From positions 62,001 through 126,000 of the forward strand of contig JAJLTO010000011.1 of the NCBI GenBank assembly GCA_030568195.1: 64,000 nt of DNA. The letters are read 5' to 3'. Positions within the stretch are counted from its first letter, which is position 1; each line of letters begins with the position of its first letter. Positions 55,453-64,000 of the stretch are shown here, piece after piece. The notes below the pieces were generated by a model that did not search any database, was not told where the DNA came from, and was given only the letters and a program-made list of their open reading frames with translations. The stretch comes from Dipodascopsis uninucleata var. uninucleata (Eukaryota > Ascomycota > Lipomycetes > Lipomycetales > Lipomycetaceae). Both the position numbers and the translations under genes were made by a program.

Positions 55453-58400
55453 CTAACGAGAATATTGCTTCTGCATATACCGTTCAGGTACTTCTTCTTC
55501 ATGGTCGCCAACGTATAATCTGTGTAATACTCTAATGGTGTCCTTTTGCTTAGGCATAGCTGGATTTTCGATAATGGCATTACCGTACTCATCCAAGTCA
55601 TACTCGGGCATCTTAATAATCGGCTTAACTTTCTTAACTGCTCTTCCTTCCTTCCTACTATTTCTGGATTTTGTTGTGTTTTGGTTGACAACAGTAACAA
55701 GCTGAGGAGCGAACTTTATTCGTCTTTCTCTATTCAACGGACTTTCATTCTTCATCGTGCGCTGCCTTTTACGCTTGTCTGGCGGAGGTGATTCAGGACG
55801 TTTTCCACGCTTATATTGGTATTGTGGAATGACATTATTCTCATAACCGGCATTAAGTTTAGAGTTTGTTTCCGTAAGCTTTGTAAGAGGAATAGCATTT
55901 TTCACTGATGCTGGCGTAGTTGGAACAGTTGGAGTAGAAATTCCTGAAGTTGCATTTGAGCTGGATGTGACGCTCGAAGATTTCTGATGTCCAGCACTGG
56001 ATGAACGTGTACTTCTGGTAGTCCTTCCTCTTGTTGAAGCAGATTCTGTAAACATACTATGAGCTGTACTGCTACTGCCGTTTGTAGCCAATCCAGAAAT
56101 CATATCTGCCTTGCGTTTCGCACTTTGCTTCGAACTCGATTTGGATAAAGTTTGTATACCTCTACGTCGAGACTGACCTGTTTTCTTTTCAGCTGCAGAA
56201 GTTGGCATTGTAGACTTCGACGCAGACTGCGTGTTAGACTTCTCAATGGTCTGCGCATTTTCCTGGCTCTTAGATTTCGATGAATAATCCGACCGTTTAT
56301 TCATTTCTGCCCATTGATCTAGACTAATATTCCAAGGTAAAACGGAAGTAAAATCAATTTCGGTAGCAGTCGCTTCATCGCTAGCGTAATAATTACTTGA
56401 CGACAAGTTACTGTCGGTGAAAAGCTCGTCCTTTACGACTGCATCATCCGCTTCAACCGGATTGATACGAATCTCAGCATTAGAATCTTGAGTCCCCTCT
56501 TCACATTTCTCATCATCATTAGAAGAGATAGATCTTGAGCCAAAACATGTAGTTACTGCAGTAGATGTAGCAATAAGCTTATTATCTCCCTCTTTGTCAG
56601 TTGTGGTTGTCATGCTGGTAAAATCGTCACTGTTGGTGGAGACGGTAACTGCCATTTCAACAGATCTATCCATAGTTGGCTCTTCTCTCTGAAGATCATC
56701 CAAACGATCTTCCGCATCTAAAGTAGCTATGGCAATTTTACCAACCTTAACTTCTGCTGCATGAGAAGTATCGTTTTCATTTATTGTTAGTCTTTCACAA
56801 GGTGTAGACTCTAAAATATCGGATTCCAGAGTTTTACTTGAGTCACAGTCCGTGGATGAAGAGATATCACCTTCAGCAGTATCTTTAGACGCATCTATAT
56901 CTATTGTAGCCAACAATCTAGACGTAGTGGTAACTTCCTCATTTTTCCCATCTTCAGCTAATTGTGAAGTGGTCTCCAGTATCATTTTAGGCCCTTCTTT
57001 AACTTCACATCTTTCATCAGGCGACAGAATGCTCGTATTTTCTCCTTCAGCTAGATTTCCGGTATTTTCAGCTAAGGGAAGCATGTGCTCATCCGTAGAG
57101 CACTCATAGAATACTTCAGCGTCGAATTCTGAGTCTATTATATTCTTTGCATCATCTTCCAATTCCTTCGATATACCGTCTCCCTCAGGGTTCAATTCTC
57201 CGTTGTTTGCAGCTAGTGCACAGTCAATTTGCTCTTCCCGTTGCATCTCCTTAGATTGAATATCAACATCTGTTCTAGCACTCGAGGGTAACACAAGGTT
57301 CTTTAAGGGCGAACCAAACCGAACAGGTGACCAAGACTTTGCTGGAGACATACTTCTTCGCCTGGGCAAGTCAATTTTTCTAGGTAACACTGATGCACTC
57401 TTTGTTGAGGAACTGGGCGTTGATGATACAGAAACTGTCTCTTTTGGAGAGTTAGAGTTTGATCCCGTCAATAATGGCGACAGAAGTCGCCTTGGTGAAA
57501 ATCTAGAACTACGGGGTGATGTATCCATAGTCGACAAATTGTCTTTCTGTAAGATATTTCTACCAGACCAATAACCTTCATTTAATCGTTGCTCCCGTTC
57601 CCACTCGTCAATATCCTCCGGTAAGACATCACTGATCTCCGAAAACGTCTCATTGCTTTGAACTATTTGAAAATTTGCTGGCACTGATGAAGGAGAATCA
57701 AAAGTAAACGACGCTTCGTCTTCAGTTTGAAGTGTACCAGTTATTGATGCTGGCAAAACGACTAGTTGGTTTGAAGGTGTTCTGTTTGCTGAAGGTGACT
57801 TAACATCGATCACACTGTCCACACACGGTTCTGTATCCCCAAAATGTTCAAGCGACTCAAAGCTATCCATGAATTGAGATTCACTGCTATCTGATGCTGC
57901 TGGGGAGTTTGGATGAGAACAATTCACTTTGCTGCAGGGCGATAGCTTTGCTATTGGAATGTCAACCACTGACTTGCGTTTGACGGAACCTGGCGTTGAA
58001 GAACAGTCTGATTCTGAGTTGACATCAGATGAAGTGTCACTGTAGGCACGGCGGTAAAAAGCTAAAGTAGAAGGGGCACGAGGGACATGACCTATGTGGA
58101 ACATTTCTCGTAGTCTATTGTATTTATCAATTCTCTGAGAATATTCTCGATAACTTCTTAACGATGGCTGAAGGATCAGTGATTGATTATACATGTCATC
58201 TTCAATTGTTTCTCCGGTATCTATTTGGCTACTATTGTGCACAGCTTGCGTTCCACTATCAGTACTCAAAGATTCGCTTTCTTCTTCCTCAGGCGACTCC
58301 TTAATGACTTTGCCAGTGGGTAATTCCTCCACACTTGCGTTTTCCTCTGTGGTTTCGCTATCATACCTAGAGGGCACGCTCTCACTTGTCAACTCATTCA

Positions 58401-59871
58401 CGTCTACTTCATCACTGGCGATATCTTCAGGTGCTTCTTCAGCCGCTGCTGCGTTGAAGAGAATATTATCATACTCAGTGGTATCAGATCCTTCCTCTGA
58501 CTTGTTCTGCACCACCATATGTTCACTGAATTCCACTGGAGGAGAAGACATTAGCTGTGGATCAAGTATCATACCCGTTGGAGAATATTGAAAAAGTGAT
58601 TGATGAACGTTGCCAGGTTCATCCATAAACGATTGATCGCCGGCAGATGAATAAGGTGAGAATAGTGGTGGTTTGTAATGTACAGTAGATTCCGCTGTAG
58701 GCGTATTCATCAAGGTAGGGTCCTTCGTCTTCGAGGGTGAAAATCTAATAGGCGATTCATTTCGATCCAATGTCGGCATATGTTCATTCAATGATTCGCG
58801 AGATTCTTTAACTGTCATATTACTAGGCTGTGGTGAACAATCTAAAGAAAGATTTACCGGCGATTTCGAATACTTTAGATCTTCTGGAGACAGTTGATTA
58901 TCTTCAATCCTCTCCTCTCCAAGTGATATTTCTGTTGATACTTCTGTTGGTGGCCCCAGAGATTCTGTGGTATTAAACATGGCATCAGAAGTCTGAGTAA
59001 TGCCATGGCTGTTTTGTAATACACTTTGATTATCAATTAGAGTCCCTTCACTAGTGTTCACATTAATTCCGTCCTTCTTCGACGGAAATTGAAGCTTCCG
59101 CTTTGGCGAAGACAAATCAAGAACCACCGTGTTGCTAATTTCCTCTCTAGAAGGGGTAGGATTCTTATTCGAACGAAGTGATATGTCAGGGATATTATCC
59201 AGTAAAAAGCTCTTAGCAATACTTTCTACAGTAGCTTTACATTGTAGATTTACACTTTGACCTTCGTCATTGCCAGTATAATTTTCAATAGCATCAGCGT
59301 CGTCCTGACTAGGATTATTAGATTTATTGCTTACATCTATGGCGACCTCCATTAGCTCATCAGCTTCCGATGGTACAGTTATAGAAGACTTTTTAGTACC
59401 TCTTCTAGCTGGTGTGTGCTTCTTCTTTGGTGAGGCCGAAGATATACCAGAGACAAGGCTGTTTTCGAGAGCTGTGGAAGAACCTAGGGTAGAAGGTATA
59501 CGGCGAGACCCGCGTGTAGATCCAAGTGTTGAGCGACCACCGGTTGATAGTGGAGGAACAGCCAATCTAATATTTTCCTTGTCCCGATTTCTCTGCGAAA
59601 GCTGTGCTTTAGGAGTTTCCGGATTTTGTGATAGATAGGAAGACTTCGAAATATCCGCGGGTGTAGCCGACTTTATTATTATGCTCTCATCCTCATTTAA
59701 AGAGGAAATAGCTCGTGAACGTAAAATACGCCCAGTTGATTTCATCTTTGGAGTTGATATAACATTTGCATTTGAATTTGACGACGAATTCTCGACTGTC
59801 ACTTTTGTGGCGGCGTCAGCCGATTGATCGCCGTTTTCTTTCTTTTTCCTACTGCGCGTAGCAGGTGCCAT
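55453..59871 (-). CDS. Large disordered nuclear protein with many S/T-P (CDK-type) sites
   Basis: I do not recognise a family. The single exon encodes 1472 aa, rich in Ser, Thr, Glu and Asp, with almost no hydrophobic stretches, so it is mostly disordered. The start MAPATRSRKKKENG is basic and could be a nuclear localisation signal. More than thirty Ser-Pro or Thr-Pro pairs are visible, and at least nine fit the full CDK consensus (for example SPKK, TPAR, SPKR, SPIR, SPRR, SPAK, SPVR, SPLK, TPSR). The only segment that looks folded or conserved is the C-terminal about 90 residues: RRIKFAPQLVTVV, which contains a PP1-docking-like RIKF, and MPEYDLDEYGNAIIENPAMP. The layout suggests a chromosome- or spindle-associated phosphoprotein; that is inference. 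Confidence 0.75.
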   Translation of the reverse strand: MAPATRSRKKKENGDQSADAATKVTVENSSSNSNANVISTPKMKSTGRILRSRAISSLNEDESIIIKSATPADISKSSYLSQNPETPKAQLSQRNRDKENIRLAVPPLSTGGRSTLGSTRGSRRIPSTLGSSTALENSLVSGISSASPKKKHTPARRGTKKSSITVPSEADELMEVAIDVSNKSNNPSQDDADAIENYTGNDEGQSVNLQCKATVESIAKSFLLDNIPDISLRSNKNPTPSREEISNTVVLDLSSPKRKLQFPSKKDGINVNTSEGTLIDNQSVLQNSHGITQTSDAMFNTTESLGPPTEVSTEISLGEERIEDNQLSPEDLKYSKSPVNLSLDCSPQPSNMTVKESRESLNEHMPTLDRNESPIRFSPSKTKDPTLMNTPTAESTVHYKPPLFSPYSSAGDQSFMDEPGNVHQSLFQYSPTGMILDPQLMSSPPVEFSEHMVVQNKSEEGSDTTEYDNILFNAAAAEEAPEDIASDEVDVNELTSESVPSRYDSETTEENASVEELPTGKVIKESPEEEESESLSTDSGTQAVHNSSQIDTGETIEDDMYNQSLILQPSLRSYREYSQRIDKYNRLREMFHIGHVPRAPSTLAFYRRAYSDTSSDVNSESDCSSTPGSVKRKSVVDIPIAKLSPCSKVNCSHPNSPAASDSSESQFMDSFESLEHFGDTEPCVDSVIDVKSPSANRTPSNQLVVLPASITGTLQTEDEASFTFDSPSSVPANFQIVQSNETFSEISDVLPEDIDEWEREQRLNEGYWSGRNILQKDNLSTMDTSPRSSRFSPRRLLSPLLTGSNSNSPKETVSVSSTPSSSTKSASVLPRKIDLPRRRSMSPAKSWSPVRFGSPLKNLVLPSSARTDVDIQSKEMQREEQIDCALAANNGELNPEGDGISKELEDDAKNIIDSEFDAEVFYECSTDEHMLPLAENTGNLAEGENTSILSPDERCEVKEGPKMILETTSQLAEDGKNEEVTTTSRLLATIDIDASKDTAEGDISSSTDCDSSKTLESDILESTPCERLTINENDTSHAAEVKVGKIAIATLDAEDRLDDLQREEPTMDRSVEMAVTVSTNSDDFTSMTTTTDKEGDNKLIATSTAVTTCFGSRSISSNDDEKCEEGTQDSNAEIRINPVEADDAVVKDELFTDSNLSSSNYYASDEATATEIDFTSVLPWNISLDQWAEMNKRSDYSSKSKSQENAQTIEKSNTQSASKSTMPTSAAEKKTGQSRRRGIQTLSKSSSKQSAKRKADMISGLATNGSSSTAHSMFTESASTRGRTTRSTRSSSAGHQKSSSVTSSSNATSGISTPTVPTTPASVKNAIPLTKLTETNSKLNAGYENNVIPQYQYKRGKRPESPPPDKRKRQRTMKNESPLNRERRIKFAPQLVTVVNQNTTKSRNSRKEGRAVKKVKPIIKMPEYDLDEYGNAIIENPAMPKQKDTIRVLHRLYVGDHEEEVPERYMQKQYSR

Positions 59872-62855
59872 TATTGTTAATATAGTCTAGTTTATATATG
59901 AACAATTGACTTGCACTCTGCTGTATTTTCTCTCGATCTCCGAATTAAAAAGAGATATATGATAGCTAGCTCTCACTATAATCATCAAACGGATATAGAC
60001 TAGTTTAGGTAAATGAGAACCAGCCGGCCAATATAAAATGAAGAAATACTAAACTAATATCTCGTATTTTCAGACCCGTATACTATTATGTGATATTACA
60101 GTAAAAAGTTAGTAAAGCTCGCTATTTTTTTTCAATGTGGTTACACCGTGCAACATGTATGACATCGAAACTAATTTTACGAGCTCAATATGTGTAATTC
60201 CACTAATATAAAATTTAGTCCCTCCGAGTTGTTCAAAGCTTCATTGACATAAAATGCACATTGGTACAGCTACACAATTCACCTACGTTTATCACGAAAC
60301 CAACAATTCAAATGCAAAATTGATTTACTCACCAGCTCACCTGAATCAGGTAGTCTGATGTATGATTTCTGCGAGTCAAGACTGATGCGAGTGAAAAACT
60401 AAACCTATTAGACTTGCGATTTAAAGTCAATTAGTAAAATATTATATTTGCATAACACGGCTCCGTTCCGCTTTAATTCTCTAGTCCTACCAGCCAGTGC
60501 ATAAAACAAGACACCTGATTTCGTTTATACCACCAGGGCTTGTAACCATCACGATTTCATTGAAGAATGAACTATAACCACTTTAGCCACCACCATTACC
60601 ACTAGTCTGGTGGTAGTTCAGACTAAATTGCAAAGCCACCATCCTGTTTGCACCTTTATCTTTACTTCGCCATCTTTCTTCCTGACGCGTATCATTCAAC
60701 CTGCATATTCAGTATTACTTACTTTTTCAACTTTATCTTGAAATGATATTACTGTATAATAACTCTGCGTAGCGATCGATACACTAAAAATACCCTGTCG
60801 TGTTTGACTATGCTTTGATGCACTGTGTTCGTTTTACAATCCCACTGCCGTAATCCTCTTCGCACGATCTGTCTCTTCTAACATCGATATAGACAGATCA
60901 CTTGCGATTGACTTGATATAATAATTCACAAATTCTTTCGCTTCAATCGTCTTCTTGTTCTGAAGCTACCTGTGGAACGCTATATATTAGTATCTCTTTT
61001 TTGTTATGTTCCATTCGACAGCACCATGAATCCGTCAGACAAATGTGAACAATCAGAAACTGTTATATCAATCATAACTTCATTTCTGCACCTTCACTTC
61101 ATTACTCACCTCTCCCTTATCACTATCGATGACTTTAGTGCTTCTATCTGCACGCGAGGAAATCTTAAAACACTATTGCAAATTGTCGCTAGACTTGTCT
61201 TCTCTGCAAAAGAGAAACACAGCTTCTGCTGATGGATACTATTAAATTAGAAGGCTTATGACGAGATTGGCGATGAATTAGACAACAAAAGCTCAAGAAT
61301 TATAAAAAGTCAGCAAATTTTTTGTTGGTATTTCCTTTCAAGCCATGTAAAATTTGGTCTCTTCCGGTCCTATTCAGTTTCTCCCGTAAGGCGGCAAGCG
61401 TAGCGTTGTAGGTTTTTTGTGTGCTCTTGTTTATTTACAACATGACTTACGGTGCTTTTCCGTTGCCACGTCAACAAATGAAAACCGTACCCCATGAGAA
61501 AGAACAGCAGGCATATCACGTGGTTAGTTATATTCGCCAGCTTGGTGGACTTAAAATGATTGGTAGGGAAGATAGGGGATAATTGCATATAATACTACAA
61601 TAGATATGACATAAAAGTATGCATGCTGTAAAATTGCCACCAGATTCAGATGCAAACAAGCTGAACGCTTGATGCCGGCCGCTTAAACGTCACTAGGGCG
61701 ATTATTTAGAGGAATAGAAAGGTAAAAACAGCCATCGGTTAGCACAGAAGAAGGCAGCAAGCGGAAGAAAAAAAGAAGCATAAGGCTCGGCTGGAAAGGA
61801 TATTCTGAAGACACTTGAAGCCGATTAACTGGTGCATGGAATAGGCGAGAAGCGGTCTATGGGCTTTAGAGAAAAACGGAGGAACATAAGAGCTTGAATA
61901 GCTGCTTACAAGGCAGAAATCAGAGAGCGAGGAGCGGAAATCAAGGCAACGAAAAGAGAGGTCAGAAGTAAAGTAAAAGCGAGACGAAGAGTACCGAAAA
62001 CCCCAGAGACATATCACAAAGTAAAGGGTCCAGTGATATAACAAGTAGCGGACAAGCAACGGCGGGCAGTATTGTTGACATAGAATAGTCGGCAGACTAG
62101 TGGGATTGCAACAGAGTTAGCATCACATCTTGTGCTGAAGCTAATTGCGTCAAGTGGTGGTGAGTGAGCAGGAACTGATATTAAGGTATAAGCTAGAAAG
62201 AGCCAGAGGACACAGACAGGAAGGCATAAAGAGAGTTATTTACAGGCTAATGTGAGAGAGGGTGTAGAATAAAGAAGCTCTGGATTCAGCTAGTAATATA
62301 AGAATAATAGCTTAAAGTAGGAAGACAAGTAGACAAGAAAGTGGATATATAAAAAGGAAGAGGACATATTGGATTGCGACTCAAGTTCGAGAAGTGATCA
62401 AGTAGTTTCTTTTCAGTTACCCATTCACTCGTTCGCCTTTTCCTCTTGTATGGGCGGATGTCGTCTTATTTTATTTTAGCAGTCGAAATATTACTATAAC
62501 TGATATTCTTCTTATTCTTACTTTACCATATTATTTATAGTCTATTATCTATTTCTGCTCTCGTCTATTTTGGCATTTCTATTTGGTGTGGCCACGTTTG
62601 TTTGACCAGAACTGTCAATAGTACATTTGTTTGTGTCCCCCGATCTTTTGTTTTGCAAAGGAAGCTTGGTGTAAGAAGTGCAAATAGCTGCGTCTGAAGG
62701 CTGTAGAGCTATTCTGGGACAAGACTAACTTCTATTACTATTTTTTAGCTATATTCTCTTCCTCCTTTTACTTCCTTTTTCTTTACCTCCTTTCTTTATA
62801 GTCTAATTTCTTGTATGGTTAGTGAGCAAGAGTATCACGAAATCAGAGTGTCAAC
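59872..62855. other. 3.0-kb intergenic region with strand asymmetry
   Basis: No gene is supported; ORFs are at most 106 aa. From about 61.7 to 62.4 kb the plus strand is conspicuously purine-rich, and from 62.4 to 62.83 kb it switches to pyrimidine-rich. A good TATA box (TATATAA, 62346-62352) sits at the switch. The right part is probably the promoter and leader of the gene at 62856. Confidence 0.5.
62346..62352 (+). promoter_or_regulatory. TATA box candidate
   Basis: The sequence GGATATATAAAAAGG is a near-ideal TATA element. It lies 500 bp before the start codon at 62856, which implies a long pyrimidine-rich leader or an unseen 5' intron. Confidence 0.4.
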
Positions 62856-64000
62856 ATGTCTATATTAGATACAATGTCAGAGCTGCGAAACACGCTTCAT
62901 CGTATCGGTACACAGCTCATTCCTGTTTATAATGACGCTACTACGGGAGGTGAAGAGGAAGTTTTAATTTACAGGGCTACTGAAGATGACTGGAACATAT
63001 GGCTGCGTGAGCAGAAGATGTATATGAAATGGAATACCCATAAGCGAGCGGACTATCGAAAAGAAAATGTAAGTTCACTATCTACTACATTGCAACCCTG
63101 GACGTCTTGAATATATTATGGGATTGCGGGGTTCTAAATCTTAACTATTTGGGTATTCTTCCCAACTAAAATAGAATTCAGACTCTTTACCGTCAGCAGT
63201 GTAATATTGAATGGCAAGTAAGCTGACATTTTTCAAATTATGTAGAAGCGAATACAAGCGGGTGCCCTCGATTTTAAGTACGTTTATCTTTGCAATCACG
63301 CAAAAACGTATACTGCTCAGCATAATCCTAATGTCCCTCCGGAAAAACGACGAAAAGGAAAGGAAACCATCAAGGTAGGGTGCCATGCGAAGATTGTTGC
63401 AAGACAATACACAGATGCAAACCAGATTGAGATTCGTTACAGGTGGCGCCATAATGGACATATAGCACCTGCAGTATTAGATGTATTACGTGAGAAAGAT
63501 GATGTGGCGGTCAAGGAATGGCTCAACATACGTATTATTCAATTATACTCTGTGGATGCATTTATGGATTTGGTGAGATTCACACCTGAAGAAGTTGCTG
63601 CCTTCGAGCAAAGTGAGGTTAACATGGCTGATATGCCTGAAGTCTACACTGTTCTCAATGTAAAACCATCGGAGATCTATCATCTTGTTCGTCATCAGTT
63701 ACTGCAGTCTGCTTCTTGGCCTGATAGTAGTAACAGAAAACTCCAAATCTGGCACGAGCTTCTCTCAGAAAGCAATGCTGCTTTACATATGATGTATCAA
63801 AAAAATGGCTTTTTGGATGATGTTGCTCTTGTCACTTTGTGGGAACATCTTGCAGCTGTCAAGGCTCAAAATAGACGACTACGTGACATTTTATTCGGTG
63901 CTCCTCCGTCGATATTATCACCTGAGGTAGTAGCAGCTGCACCAGTATTGCATCAGCATCATCAAAGACAGCAACAGCAAGATCAACAACAGCATATACC
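62856..64000 (+). CDS. Zinc-binding protein resembling MULE transposase N-terminus, partial (runs off the window)
   Basis: Exon 1 is 62856-63068 (71 codons); a GTAAGT donor and TGTAG acceptor bound a 177-nt phase-0 intron; exon 2 starts at 63246 and stays open to the window end, so the 3' part is missing. At least 322 aa are visible. Residues 83-143 look like a WRKY-GCM1-type zinc fold: Cys87 (YVYLCNHAK), Cys117 (KVGCHAKIVARQY), His140 and His143 (RWRHNGH). Such domains begin many MULE transposases and FAR1-like regulators. The region about 215-270 (PEVYTVLNVKPSEIYHLVRH, LQIWHELLSE) also resembles the linker before the transposase domain in fungal MULE-like proteins. Residue 310 onward is Gln/His-rich. 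Whether a transposase core follows, and whether it is intact or domesticated, lies outside the window. Confidence 0.65.

Noticed and set aside
58193-58591. 132-aa plus-strand ORF with apparent Ser/Leu-rich character
   Set aside because: Antisense to the 1472-aa gene; its composition mirrors the Ser/Glu-rich coding strand.
60972-62059. ORFs of 72-106 aa in the region before the last gene
   Set aside because: Low-complexity, no motif, both strands open in turn because of purine/pyrimidine skew.
1-64000. tRNA, 5S rRNA or snRNA genes
   Set aside because: I looked for T-arm GGTTCGANNCC-like boxes and A boxes on both strands; the TTCGA hits (for example near 2480, 19944, 26900, 28717) lack a matching A box and acceptor stem. 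A covariance-model scan would be decisive.
1-64000. CRISPR arrays or operons
   Set aside because: Repeats found are simple-sequence tracts or short palindromes, and gene structure is eukaryotic with spliceosomal introns.

Overview
This window looks like nuclear DNA of an ascomycete fungus with few, short introns. I see ten genes with strong family matches (FlbD-type Myb factor, XlnR-type zinc cluster factor, Ycf1-type ABC transporter, O-GlcNAc transferase, Trm11, Trm13, proteasome beta-6, B-type cyclin, Rad60/Esc2, HINT) plus three sugar-metabolism genes and three less clear ones. Introns are 42-179 nt, with GTAAGT/GTATGT-like donors and CTAAC or TACTAA branch sequences. CTG falls on a conserved Leu in Trm11, so the nuclear code is standard and the CUG-Ser yeasts are unlikely. 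An XlnR-type regulator, an O-GlcNAc transferase and an FlbD-type Myb together with sparse introns would fit an early-branching lineage such as the Lipomyces group or a relative. The lineage is an inference; the phylum is firm.

Layout, left to right. 0.9-2.0 kb: L-arabinitol 4-dehydrogenase (+). 5.1-7.8 kb: XlnR/Xyr1-like regulator (+). 9.4-14.0 kb: vacuolar ABCC transporter (+). 14.0-23.1 kb: a 9.2-kb gene desert, partly GC-rich. 23.1-24.4 kb: two-repeat Myb factor (+). 24.4-31.3 kb: a second desert of 6.9 kb. 31.3-35.0 kb: O-GlcNAc transferase (+, 3 exons). 35.7-37.4 kb: unrecognised, probably mitochondrial membrane protein (-). 38.9-40.4 kb: intracellular GH51 arabinofuranosidase (+), convergent with an MFS sugar transporter (-, 42.3-40.7 kb). 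43.8-45.5 kb: Rad60/Esc2-like SUMO-like-domain protein (+). 45.6-46.5 kb: proteasome beta-6 (-), divergent from a HINT hydrolase (+, 46.9-47.6 kb). 48.7-50.5 kb: B-type cyclin (-). 51.5-53.2 kb: TRM11 (+), convergent with TRM13 (-, 54.9-53.3 kb). 55.5-59.9 kb: a 1472-aa disordered nuclear protein rich in S/T-P sites (-). 62.9 kb to the edge: a two-exon zinc-binding protein resembling MULE transposase N-termini, cut by the window end.

How they may work together. The clearest theme is pentose use: a transporter, a cytosolic arabinofuranosidase, L-arabinitol dehydrogenase and an XlnR-type regulator lie within 42 kb, and the promoters of the three metabolic genes each carry a GGCTAA-type motif. 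A second theme is tRNA modification (TRM11 next to TRM13). A third is cell-cycle and genome maintenance (cyclin B, Rad60/Esc2, and a protein full of CDK-type sites). No tRNA, rRNA, CRISPR array or virus-derived element was recognised.
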